A program made the translations under genes and the position numbers. Positions 40,288 to 48,538 of a DNA stretch of 64,000 nucleotides are shown piece by piece. The stretch's first letter is position 1. Every line of letters begins with the position of its first letter. The notes under the pieces are model-generated. The model was not told the origin of the DNA and did not search any database. It saw only the letters and a program-made list of their open reading frames with translations. Source of the stretch: JAYRSJ01 sp041920215 (GTDB lineage Bacteria; Pseudomonadota; Gammaproteobacteria; Burkholderiales; Burkholderiaceae_C); assembly GCA_041920215.1 (NCBI GenBank), contig JAYRSJ010000018.1:1-64000 (forward strand), in the 5' to 3' direction.

Positions 40288-41091
40288 ATGAGCAAAGCCT
40301 TTATCGAAGTGCAGGCCGCCGAGATGGTGTTCAACACCCGCAAGGGCCCGTTCCACGCGCTGCGCGACATCCATCTGCAGGTGCGCCAGGGCGAGTTCAT
40401 CACGCTGATCGGTCACTCGGGCTGCGGCAAGAGCACGCTCTTGAACCTGGTCGCCGGTCTCTTGCGGCCCACGGCCGGCGTGCTGCTGTGCGACAACCGC
40501 GAGATCCGCGAGCCCGGCCCCGAGCGGGCGGTGGTATTCCAGAACCATTCGCTGCTGCCCTGGCTGAGCTGCGCCGAGAACATCTACCTCGGCGTGGAGT
40601 CGGTGTTCGGCGGACGCGAGAGCAAGAAGCAGCTGCAGGAGCGCACCGCCGCCGCGCTGGCCCTGGTCAGCATGAGCCATGCGACGAACAAGCGCCCGCA
40701 CGAGATCTCCGGCGGCATGAAGCAGCGCATCGGCATTGCCCGTGCGCTGGCAATGGAGCCCAAGGTGCTGTTGATGGACGAGCCCTTCGGCGCCCTCGAT
40801 GCGCTGACCCGCGCCCATCTGCAGGACGAGCTCTTGAAGATCGTCGCGCGCACGCAGAGCACCGTGCTGATGGTGACCCATGATGTGGACGAGGCGGTGC
40901 TGCTGTCCGATCGCATCGTGATGATGACCAACGGGCCGGCCGCCACCATCGGCGCGATCCATACCGTCGACATTGCGCGTCCGCGCCGACGGGTCGAGCT
41001 GGTCGAGGACCCGGTCTATCTGCAGGCGCGCAAGGCGGTGATCGATTTTCTGTACACCCGGCACCGCCATGTCGAGCCGGCGGCGGCCTGA
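40288..41091 (+). CDS. nrtD: Nitrate ABC transporter ATP-binding protein
   Basis: This 267-residue ATPase has Walker A GHSGCGKST (about 43-51), a Q-loop at VVFQNHSLLPWLS, the signature ISGGMKQR, Walker B VLLMDEPFGALD and the switch H in VMVTHDVDEAVLL. It drives nitrate import. A single ATPase without a fused NrtC regulatory domain suggests the symbol nrtD. It starts 4 bp after nrtB and its stop abuts the stop of the convergent ANTAR gene. Confidence 0.94.
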   Translation: MSKAFIEVQAAEMVFNTRKGPFHALRDIHLQVRQGEFITLIGHSGCGKSTLLNLVAGLLRPTAGVLLCDNREIREPGPERAVVFQNHSLLPWLSCAENIYLGVESVFGGRESKKQLQERTAAALALVSMSHATNKRPHEISGGMKQRIGIARALAMEPKVLLMDEPFGALDALTRAHLQDELLKIVARTQSTVLMVTHDVDEAVLLSDRIVMMTNGPAATIGAIHTVDIARPRRRVELVEDPVYLQARKAVIDFLYTRHRHVEPAAA

Positions 41092-42354
41092 TCAGCCGAG
41101 CAGCACCTGCAAGCTCTGCTGATACTGGCCGGTCAGCATGTCCAGCCGGCTCAGCAAGACCTCGCTGCTGCGCGCCAGGCCCGCGGCGGCCTCGGGGCCC
41201 TGGGTATCCCTCAGGCTGCGCAGCAGGCGCAGCCATTCCTCGCGCACCTCGGCCAGTGCCGCCCGGATCTCGCGGCTGGACAGCGGCGCGGCTTCGAGCT
41301 CCTGCAAGCCGCTCTCGAAGGCCTCCAGGCCCTGGCTGAGCCGCAGCGGATCGCGCTGCGGCAGCAGATCGGCCAGCAGCGCCTCCTTGGCCAGGCGCTG
41401 GCTCAGCATGCGCTGGCGGCCGCAGAGATTGACCAGGTGCAGCGGCGGGCGGGCACCGGCCGCGGTGATCGCATCGGTCAGCTGTTCAGACAGTGCTAGC
41501 AGGCGCTCGGCCGCCGCATCGGCCTGGTCCAGCGCGGCCGCGCTGGGCTTGCCGACCAGCAGCGGCCGCAGGGCCTGCCAGGCCTCGTGCAGGGCCGCGC
41601 AGTCCAGGGCCTTGGGCAGCAGGGCCGGCAGCCGGTCCAGATTGGCATCCACCCGTGCGCAGCTCTCGTCCTGCAGCACCTTGGCGCGGCGCGGTTCGAT
41701 GCCGGCGGCGCGCTGCGCCATCAGCTTGAGCAGGCGCTGGCTCAGCATGCGCTGCTGGCCGGCCAGATTGACCGCCTCGGCCAGCTGGGTGGCCTGCACC
41801 ACCGAGCGCGCCACCTCGGCCAGGCGCAGATGGGCATGCATCGCGGTATCGCGCAACAGCTTGAAGGCGCTGTCCTCGTCGATCTCGCGCGCCGCCATCA
41901 GCAGGCCCTTGGCCCGCTCGGTCCACTTGCGCTCGTCCAACTGCTGCTGCAGCGCGGCCAGCTGCTGGGCCTGGCGCTGCTGCTGCCAGATGGCCCAGCG
42001 CAGCAGGCGCAGCAGCGACGCGTCCGGCGGCACCTGCTCCAGCCACAGCTGCAGGCCCAGCGCCAGGCCGCGCTGCTGCTGCGCGACGCTGGCACCGGCC
42101 GCGATGCAGACTCCCGGCAGCGCCGGTCGCTGCGTGCCGAGCGCGGCCAAGGCGTCCAGCCAGGCATCGAGTTCGCTGGCGTCGGCCAGATTCAGCAGCA
42201 GGGCCTGGGGCGGGACGGGCGCCTGTTCCAGTGCGCGCTGCACCAAGCTGTGGCGCTCGGCGCGGGCCACGACGGTGCGGGGCCAGTCCGGCGCCGGGCA
42301 GGCCGGCGGGCTCAGCAGCAGCACGGAGGAGGGCAGATCGGCGGACGCACTCAT
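41092..42354 (-). CDS. ANTAR protein with PilJ/NarX-like P-box repeats (candidate nitrate sensor-antiterminator)
   Basis: The 420-residue protein has a degenerate receiver-like N-terminus (1-115), an ANTAR segment (about 131-190; QLDERKWTERAKGLLMAAREIDEDSAFKLLRDTAM), and a helical C-terminus with two P-box-like motifs, NLAGQQRMLSQRLLK (196-210) and NLCGRQRMLSQRLAKE (309-324). Such motifs occur in PilJ-type domains and in the nitrate-sensing region of NarX/NarQ. No membrane helix is seen, so it is a cytoplasmic protein. It resembles NasR in concept but with the ANTAR in the middle. It is divergent from the second regulated leader. The ATG at 42354 was chosen as the first good start. Confidence 0.85.
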   Translation of the reverse strand: MSASADLPSSVLLLSPPACPAPDWPRTVVARAERHSLVQRALEQAPVPPQALLLNLADASELDAWLDALAALGTQRPALPGVCIAAGASVAQQQRGLALGLQLWLEQVPPDASLLRLLRWAIWQQQRQAQQLAALQQQLDERKWTERAKGLLMAAREIDEDSAFKLLRDTAMHAHLRLAEVARSVVQATQLAEAVNLAGQQRMLSQRLLKLMAQRAAGIEPRRAKVLQDESCARVDANLDRLPALLPKALDCAALHEAWQALRPLLVGKPSAAALDQADAAAERLLALSEQLTDAITAAGARPPLHLVNLCGRQRMLSQRLAKEALLADLLPQRDPLRLSQGLEAFESGLQELEAAPLSSREIRAALAEVREEWLRLLRSLRDTQGPEAAAGLARSSEVLLSRLDMLTGQYQQSLQVLLG

Positions 42355-42459
42355 GGGGTTTTCGCAGACAGATGGCAGGGCACAGCGGCCGCAGCCGGCC
42401 AAGCGCTGCAGCATAAGGCAGGCGGCAGGGTTCGAGGCTGAGCGAGGACAAAGCTGGCA

Positions 42460-42475
42460 TGGCACGGCATTTGCA
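42460..42475 (+). promoter_or_regulatory. Sigma-54 promoter of the nitrate transporter/nitrite reductase operon
   Basis: TGGCACGGCATTTGCA is a perfect match to TGGCACG-N4-TTGCA, with GG and GC 10 bp apart. Transcription should start near 42486, one base before hairpin P1. No matching promoter is seen for the divergent ANTAR gene in this 307-bp region. Confidence 0.92.
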
Positions 42476-42486
42476 ATGCCTGTTGC

Positions 42487-42613
42487 GTGGCGCAATGGCG
42501 CGCCGCAAGCGGCGGGCGCAGGCCCGCACTCATCCTGGCGCACGGCATGGCTTGTGCGCCGTGCAGACGACTTTGAAGGCCTCGACGAGACAGGTGCTCG
42601 GCGCGGCCTTTTT
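42487..42613 (+). promoter_or_regulatory. ANTAR-type antitermination leader of the nitrate assimilation operon
   Basis: Hairpin P1 (42487-42506) has a 7-bp stem GTGGCGC/GCGCCGC and the hexaloop AATGGC, which fits the A1-G4 rule. A second strong hairpin (42537-42560) has a 9-bp stem and loop CATGGC, with G4 but C at position 1, so its assignment as P2 is tentative. A terminator follows at 42576-42613. P1 begins at +2 of the predicted sigma-54 transcript, exactly as in the nrtA leader. The rest of the leader, to 42661, shows no clear ribosome binding site. Confidence 0.72.
42576..42613 (+). terminator. Regulated terminator ahead of the nitrate MFS transporter gene
   Basis: AAGGCC (42576-42581) pairs with GGCCTT (42605-42610), with an inner CGACGAG/CTCGGCG helix having one mismatch and a seven-base loop, followed by a T5 tract (42609-42613). 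It is 48 bp before the transporter ATG. Confidence 0.88.
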
Positions 42614-42661
42614 GCGTTTGTGCCCCTCGTTCAGCGATTGATTGTTTGATTGATCAGCACC

Positions 42662-43927
42662 ATGTCCAGCTTCAAGACCTTTGTGCGTTCCGGTCACTGG
42701 CCCACCTTGCTGGCCTCCTTTCTGTACTTCGACTTCTGCTTTGCGGTCTGGGTGCTGAACGGCGCGATGGCGCCCTTCATCAGCGAGAGCTTCGGGCTGA
42801 GCCCGACGCAGAAGGGCTTCATGATCTCGGTGCCGATACTGGCCGGCGCGCTGATGCGCTTTCCGCTGGGCGTGCTCTCGCAGTACATAGGCCGCAAGAA
42901 CGCGGCGATGGTGGAGATGGGCCTGATCGTCGCGGCCCTGCTGTTCGGTTTCCTGATGGTGGACAGCTACGACGGCGTGCTGGCCATGGGCGTGCTGCTG
43001 GGCATTGCCGGCGCCAGCTTCGGCGTGGCGCTGAGCTTGGGCAGCGGCTGGTACCCGCCGCGCTACAAGGGCCTGGCCATGGGCATCGCCGGCGCCGGCA
43101 ACTCGGGCACGGTGCTGGCCGTGCTGTTCGCGCCGCCGCTGGCGCAGGCCTATGGCTGGCAGAGCGTCTACGGCCTGGCCGCCGCCACCATGCTGGTCCC
43201 GCTGGCGGTGATGTGGCTGGCCGCCAAGGAGCCGCCCGACCGCGAGCAGCAGAGCCTGCGCGAGCACACGGCCTGCCTGTGGGAGAAGGACGGCTGGGCC
43301 TTCAGCCTGATCTACATCATCACCTTCGGCGGCTTCATCGGCCTGGCCAGCTTTCTGCCCAGCTATTTCTACGACCAGTTCAAGGTCAGCAAGGTCGAGG
43401 CCGGTCAGCTGACCATGCTGGCCACGCTGATGGGCTCGGCGTTGCGCGTGGCCGGCGGCTATATCTCGGACCGCATCGGCGGCGTCAACACGCTGAGCGC
43501 GGTGCTGCTGATGGTGGCGACCTGCCTGCTGCTGTGCGGTCTGGCCGGGGCGTCGCTGGTGCTGAGCACGCTGCTGTTCATGCTGTGCTTCGCGGCGCTG
43601 GGCGCCGGCAATGGCGCGCTGTTCCAGCTGGTGCCCTTGCGTTGGCCACTAACGACGGCGGTGGCTGGCTCGATGATCGGCGAGATCGGCGCCCTGGGCG
43701 GCGGCTTCCTGCCCAATGCGATGGGCCTGTCCATGCAGGCCAGCGGCAGCTATCTGTGGGGTTTCGTCGCCTTTGCGCTGCTGGCGCTGGCGATGCTGGC
43801 GATGCTGCGCATCGTGCAGATCCGCTGGACGCGCACCTGGGCCGAGCGCGGCGGGCGCGCTCGGCCCATAGGGTCTGAACTGGGGCGCCCCCGCGCCCCC
43901 TCCGAGAGGGGGTTCCAGCATGAATGA
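42662..43927 (+). CDS. nasA: Nitrate/nitrite MFS transporter (NarK/NasA type)
   Basis: The 421-residue protein has about 12 membrane helices and the nitrate-porter signatures GAGNSGTVLAVLFAPPLAQAYGW in the first half and GEIGALGGGFLPNAMG in the second. It imports nitrate or exports nitrite. The ATG at 42662 lacks a clear Shine-Dalgarno sequence. A C-terminal tail of about 35 hydrophilic residues extends beyond the last helix. It is the first gene behind the second leader; a second nitrate importer (nrtABC) is encoded nearby. In some organisms the name nasA denotes the reductase, so read it here as transporter. Confidence 0.9.
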   Translation: MSSFKTFVRSGHWPTLLASFLYFDFCFAVWVLNGAMAPFISESFGLSPTQKGFMISVPILAGALMRFPLGVLSQYIGRKNAAMVEMGLIVAALLFGFLMVDSYDGVLAMGVLLGIAGASFGVALSLGSGWYPPRYKGLAMGIAGAGNSGTVLAVLFAPPLAQAYGWQSVYGLAAATMLVPLAVMWLAAKEPPDREQQSLREHTACLWEKDGWAFSLIYIITFGGFIGLASFLPSYFYDQFKVSKVEAGQLTMLATLMGSALRVAGGYISDRIGGVNTLSAVLLMVATCLLLCGLAGASLVLSTLLFMLCFAALGAGNGALFQLVPLRWPLTTAVAGSMIGEIGALGGGFLPNAMGLSMQASGSYLWGFVAFALLALAMLAMLRIVQIRWTRTWAERGGRARPIGSELGRPRAPSERGFQHE

Positions 43928-43940
43928 CAGGGCGGCCCGC

Positions 43941-45653
43941 CTAGCGCGGCAGGAACAAGAGCCAGTAGACCAGCAGGGCGTTGAGCAAGAGCGAGAGGGC
44001 CAGCGCGATCTGCCACAGCGCCAGCGGGTTGCGGCGCGCCAGCGGCGTGGTGCCGGTCGCGGGCAGCGGGCGGGCGGCACCGCGCTCCAGCGCCAGCAGC
44101 AGCTCCTCGGCGGTCTCGAAGCGCTGGGCGGCCTCGCGGTTGACGGCCTTCAGCAGCAGATGATCCAGCCAGATGGGCAGCTCGGGGCGCAGCCGCGAGG
44201 GGGCTTGCGGATCGCGCCGGTAGCGCGCGCGCTGGTAGGGCTCGATCTCGCCATAGGGCAGGCGGCCGCACAGCCATTGGTAGAGCGTGACGCCCAGCGC
44301 GAAGAGATCGCTGCCGGCATCGGCCCGGAGCTGCTGATGCGGGGGCTCGCCCCACTGCTCGGGGTTGATATAGCTGGGCGTGCCGGCAGGCAGCCCGCGC
44401 AGCGCCGCCGGTTCGCGGCCGGACAGGGCCACGCCGAGGTCGAGGATGCGCCACTGCCCGTCATCGCCCAGATGCAGATTGGCGGGCTTGATGTCGCGAT
44501 GCACGACGCCGGCGCGGTGCAGCCGGCCCAGGGCCCGGGCCAGCGCCCCGGCGGCGGCCAGAAAGTCCGGCAGCGCGGGTCGTCCTTCGCCCAGCAGCTG
44601 TTCCAGCGTGCGGCCGCCATGCCAGTCGAACAGCAGGTAGAAGGCGCTGGGCTCATGCGGCTCATGGGCGCGCACGAAGCCGGCCGTCTCGGGGAGGCCG
44701 CTGCCGGCCAGGCGCAGACCCAGCCAGCCCTCGTGCGCCAGCATCGCGCGCTCCTGCGGATCATGGGCGCGGGCCCCGTGCAGGGCCTTGATGGCCAGCA
44801 GCCGGCCGTCGGCGGCGCGCGCCTGGTAGAGCCGGTGCACCCCGTTGTCGGCCATCAGGGCGGTGATCGTCAGACCATCCAGTGTGTCGCCGATCTTCAG
44901 CGCGGCCGGTGCCGGCAGGCGCTCGGCGGCCAGCAGCTGGTCTTCGTACTCGCCCGGCGCCAGGCCACGCAGCTGCAGGATCAGCGCGCTGGCATTGTCC
45001 CGGCCGCCGGCCGCCAGCGCCGCCTGCACCAGGGCCTCGGCGGCGGCCTGCGGTTCGTCGCCGGCTGCCAGCGCGGCCAGGCGCTTGTGGCTCAGCGCGC
45101 CATGCACGCCATCGCTGCTGAGCAGCAGGCGGTCGCCGGCGCGCAGCTCGCCCTGGCTGTAGTCGACGCGCACCTGGTCGTCCAGGCCGATGGCGCGCGT
45201 CAGGCGCCCGAAATCGCGCGAGTCCAGCGCATGGTCCTGGGTCAGGGGCAGGCAGGCGCCGCCGCGCAGCAGGTAGATGCGGCTGTCGCCGATATGGGCG
45301 ATGGTGTAGCGATGGCCGCGCAGCACCGCGGCGCTGAGCGTCGTCAGGGCCGCGAGCCGGCGCTGGCGCCGGTTGTGCTGGGCCAGCCAGCGGTTCTGCG
45401 CTGCGATCAGCCGGTCCAGCGCCACCGTGGTGTCCCAGTGGGCCGGCGTGGCGAAATAGTCGCGCAGCAGGCTCGTCACCGTGGTCTGGGCCGCCAGGCC
45501 GCCATCGCCGCCGGCCGAGACCCCATCGGCCAGCGCCGCGATCCAGCCCAGCGCTGCATCGCCAGGACCGGGGCGCTGCACGGCCGCGCAATCCTCGTTG
45601 CGTTCGCGCGGACCGCGGGCGCTGGCCAGGCCGATGGCGATATCGAATGTCAT
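43941..45653 (-). CDS. Bifunctional PP2C phosphatase / Ser-Thr protein kinase
   Basis: The 570-residue protein joins a PP2C phosphatase (about 1-235; RNEDCAAV, AALADGVSAGGDGG, AHIGDSRIYLLRGG, LLSSDGVHGAL, GRDNASALIL) to a Hanks-type kinase (about 255-520). The kinase has the VAIK-type lysine in AIKALHG, catalytic HRDIKPANL near 385 and DLGVA in place of DFG. One membrane helix (about 545-568) ends the protein. It lies antisense between the nitrate transporter and nirB. This fusion accompanies nir/nas genes in other proteobacteria as I recall; its targets are unknown. Confidence 0.92.
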   Translation of the reverse strand: MTFDIAIGLASARGPRERNEDCAAVQRPGPGDAALGWIAALADGVSAGGDGGLAAQTTVTSLLRDYFATPAHWDTTVALDRLIAAQNRWLAQHNRRQRRLAALTTLSAAVLRGHRYTIAHIGDSRIYLLRGGACLPLTQDHALDSRDFGRLTRAIGLDDQVRVDYSQGELRAGDRLLLSSDGVHGALSHKRLAALAAGDEPQAAAEALVQAALAAGGRDNASALILQLRGLAPGEYEDQLLAAERLPAPAALKIGDTLDGLTITALMADNGVHRLYQARAADGRLLAIKALHGARAHDPQERAMLAHEGWLGLRLAGSGLPETAGFVRAHEPHEPSAFYLLFDWHGGRTLEQLLGEGRPALPDFLAAAGALARALGRLHRAGVVHRDIKPANLHLGDDGQWRILDLGVALSGREPAALRGLPAGTPSYINPEQWGEPPHQQLRADAGSDLFALGVTLYQWLCGRLPYGEIEPYQRARYRRDPQAPSRLRPELPIWLDHLLLKAVNREAAQRFETAEELLLALERGAARPLPATGTTPLARRNPLALWQIALALSLLLNALLVYWLLFLPR

Positions 45654-45712
45654 GGTGGCGGCGATTCTGCCTCTGCCCTCCCTCTCTTCCCCTCCCGCAT
45701 GGAGCGTGCTGT

Positions 45713-48139
45713 ATGAAAAAGATGAAGCTGGTGATGGTGGGCAACGGCATGGCCGGCGTGCGCACCCTGGAGGAGCTGCTGAAGATCGCCCCCGATCTCT
45801 ACGAGATCACCGTCTTCGGCGCCGAGCCGCACCCGAACTACAACCGCATCCTCTTGAGCCCGGTGCTGGCCGGCGAGCAGACGATAGCCGAGATCATCCT
45901 GAATCCGCTGTCCTGGTACGCGGAGCATGGCATCACGCTGCATCTGGGCAAGGCGGTCACGCAGATCGACCGTGTGCGCCGCCAGGTGATCGCCGCGGAC
46001 GGCACGATGGCGGACTACGACCGGCTGCTGATCGCCACCGGCTCCAGCCCTTTCATCCTGCCGGTGCCCGGCAAGGAGCTGGAGGGCGTGATCGCCTACC
46101 GCGATATCGCCGACACCAACGAGATGATCGACGCGTCCACCAAGTACCGGCATGCCGTCGTGATCGGCGGCGGACTCTTGGGCCTGGAGGCCGCCAACGG
46201 CCTGATGCTGCGCGGCATGCAGGTCACCGTCGTGCACATCGGCGACTGGCTGATGGAGCGCCAGCTCGATGATCAGGCCGGCGAACTGCTGCGCAAGTCG
46301 CTGCAGGCGCGGGGCCTGAGGTTCATGCTGGGCGCGCAGACGAAAGCGCTGATTGGCGGCACGGATGGAAGAGTGATGGCCGTGCAGTTCAAGGACGGCC
46401 AGGAGATTCCCGCCGATCTGGTCGTGATGGCCGCCGGCATACGGCCCAATACCGCACTGGCCGAGAGCGCCGGCATCCACTGCAGCCGCGGCATCGTCGT
46501 CAGCGACACGCTGCAGACCGTGACGGACCCGCGCATCTATGCGGTGGGCGAATGCGCGGCCCACCGCGGCATCGCCTACGGCCTGGTGGCGCCGCTGTTC
46601 GAACAGGGCAAGGTCTGCGCCACCCACCTGGCCGAGTTCGGCATCGGCCGCTACGCCGGCTCGCAGACCAGCACCAAGCTCAAGGTCACCGGCATCGATC
46701 TCTTCTCTGCCGGCGATTTCATGGGGGGCGAGGGCAGCGAGGAGATCGTCATGAGCGATCCCTTTGCCGGGGTCTACAAGAAGCTGGTGATCAAGAACGA
46801 CCAGCTGATCGGCGCCTGCCTCTACGGCGACACGGTGGACGGCAGCTGGTATTTCAAGCTGCTGCGCGAGGGCCGCAAGATCGCCGACATCCGCGACAAG
46901 CTGATGTTCGGCGAATCGAATATCGGCGATGTGGGTCACCAGGGCCAGAGCAAGGCGGCGGCAATGCTTGACGCCGACGAGGTCTGCGGCTGCAACGGCG
47001 TCAGCAAGGGCGCCATCTGCAAGGCCATCAAGGACAAGGGCCTGTTCACGCTGGAGGAGGTGCGCAAGCACACCAAGGCCAGCGCCAGCTGCGGCTCCTG
47101 CACCGGCCTGGTCGAGCAGCTGCTGATGTTCACCGCCGGCGGCGACTACTCGGCCACGCCGAAGAAGAAGGCGATCTGCGCCTGCACCGAGCTGAGCCAT
47201 CAGGACGTGCGCGATGCGATCTTCAAGGAGCACATCACCAGCCTGGACGCGCTCTACACCCAGCTCGGCTGGAAGACCCCGAATGGCTGCGCGAGCTGCC
47301 GCCCGGCGCTGAACTACTACCTGATCTCGTCCTGGCCCAAGGAAGCGCAGGACGATCCGCAGAGCCGCTTCATCAACGAGCGTGCCCACGCCAATATCCA
47401 GAAGGACGGCACCTACTCGGTGATCCCGCGCATGTGGGGCGGCGAGACGACGAGCGCGGAGCTGCGCCGCATCGCCGATGCGGTGGACAAGTACCGCATC
47501 CCCACCGTCAAGGTCACCGGCGGCCAGCGCATCGACCTGCTGGGCGTCAGGAAGGAGGATCTGGTCGATGTCTGGAAGGACATCGGCATGCCCTCCGGCC
47601 ATGCCTATGCCAAGGCGCTGCGCACGGTGAAGACCTGCGTGGGCAGCGAGTGGTGCCGCATGGGCACGCAGGACAGCACCCAGATGGGCAAGGATCTGGA
47701 GCGCGCGATGTGGCGCATGTATGCGCCGCACAAGGTCAAGTTCGCGGTCAGCGGCTGCCCACGCAACTGCGCCGAGGCCGGCATCAAGGACGTGGGCATC
47801 ATCGGCGTGGACAGCGGCTGGGAGATGTACATCGCCGGCAACGGCGGCATCAAGACCGAGGTCGCGCATTTCCTCACCAAGCTCAGGACGGCCGAGGAAG
47901 TGCTGGAGTACACCGGTGCCTTCATGCAGCTCTACCGCAAGGAGGGCTGGTATCTGGAGCGCACCGTGCACTATGTGTCGCGGGTGGGCCTGGACCATGT
48001 GAAGGCCCGCATCCTCGACGACCACGCGGGGCGCAAGGCGCTCTGGGCCGAGTTGCAGCATGCGCTCGACGGCGAGCCCGACCCCTGGTTCGACTTCGAC
48101 AAGGCCCGGGTCGACCTGCGCCAGTTCTCGGCACTGTGA
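45713..48139 (+). CDS. nirB: Assimilatory nitrite reductase [NAD(P)H] large subunit
   Basis: The 808-residue enzyme reduces nitrite to ammonium with NAD(P)H. An FAD/NAD domain pair (VMVGNGMAGVRTLEELL; VVIGGGLLGLEAANGL) is followed by two BFD-type [2Fe-2S] segments (CGCNGVSKGAICKAI...CGSCTGLV and CACTELSHQDVRDAI...CASCRPALNYYL). The sirohaem/[4Fe-4S] domain carries CVGSEWCRMG and SGCPRNCAEAGIKDVG. GGAG precedes the ATG. Its own upstream space is only 59 bp because of the antisense kinase gene, so transcription may come from the leader at 42486. Confidence 0.96.
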   Translation: MKKMKLVMVGNGMAGVRTLEELLKIAPDLYEITVFGAEPHPNYNRILLSPVLAGEQTIAEIILNPLSWYAEHGITLHLGKAVTQIDRVRRQVIAADGTMADYDRLLIATGSSPFILPVPGKELEGVIAYRDIADTNEMIDASTKYRHAVVIGGGLLGLEAANGLMLRGMQVTVVHIGDWLMERQLDDQAGELLRKSLQARGLRFMLGAQTKALIGGTDGRVMAVQFKDGQEIPADLVVMAAGIRPNTALAESAGIHCSRGIVVSDTLQTVTDPRIYAVGECAAHRGIAYGLVAPLFEQGKVCATHLAEFGIGRYAGSQTSTKLKVTGIDLFSAGDFMGGEGSEEIVMSDPFAGVYKKLVIKNDQLIGACLYGDTVDGSWYFKLLREGRKIADIRDKLMFGESNIGDVGHQGQSKAAAMLDADEVCGCNGVSKGAICKAIKDKGLFTLEEVRKHTKASASCGSCTGLVEQLLMFTAGGDYSATPKKKAICACTELSHQDVRDAIFKEHITSLDALYTQLGWKTPNGCASCRPALNYYLISSWPKEAQDDPQSRFINERAHANIQKDGTYSVIPRMWGGETTSAELRRIADAVDKYRIPTVKVTGGQRIDLLGVRKEDLVDVWKDIGMPSGHAYAKALRTVKTCVGSEWCRMGTQDSTQMGKDLERAMWRMYAPHKVKFAVSGCPRNCAEAGIKDVGIIGVDSGWEMYIAGNGGIKTEVAHFLTKLRTAEEVLEYTGAFMQLYRKEGWYLERTVHYVSRVGLDHVKARILDDHAGRKALWAELQHALDGEPDPWFDFDKARVDLRQFSAL

Positions 48140-48150
48140 GAGGAATCGCC

Positions 48151-48531
48151 ATGAGCGAATGGAAAACGATTTGCGCCGTCTCCGACATCCCGCTGCTGGG
48201 CGCGCGCCGCGTGCAGCGCGCCCGCGGCCCGCAGGTGGCGCTGTTCCGCAGCGCCGATGGCCAGGTCTATGCACTGCTGGACCGCTGCCCTCACAAGGCC
48301 GGGCCGCTGAGCCAGGGGCTGGTGTTCGGCAAGGCCGTGGCCTGCCCGCTGCACAACTGGACCATTGCGCTGGACAGCGGCTGCGCGCGCGAGCCCGACG
48401 AAGGGCGCACGCCGGTCTTCAGCGTCCGGGTCGTCGAGGGTCAGGTCCTGCTGAACCAGCAGGAGCTGGACACGGTGGCCATCGACCTGGAGCCCGTCAA
48501 GGCCGGCCCCTGCACCCGCGCCCGCTGCTGA
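48151..48531 (+). CDS. nirD: Nitrite reductase small subunit (Rieske-like)
   Basis: The 126-residue subunit of NirBD has the Rieske-type binding boxes CPHKAGPLSQG and CPLHNWTIALDSG. It starts 11 bp after nirB with AGAGGA before the ATG. The Arg/Lys-poor tail ends TRARC. Confidence 0.93.
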   Translation: MSEWKTICAVSDIPLLGARRVQRARGPQVALFRSADGQVYALLDRCPHKAGPLSQGLVFGKAVACPLHNWTIALDSGCAREPDEGRTPVFSVRVVEGQVLLNQQELDTVAIDLEPVKAGPCTRARC

Positions 48532-48538
48532 GCCCGCC

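Noticed and set aside
45650..48274. An 874-codon open frame opposite nirB and nirD
   Set aside because: Same antisense effect of GC-rich codon bias; no motif, and it lacks a ribosome binding site.
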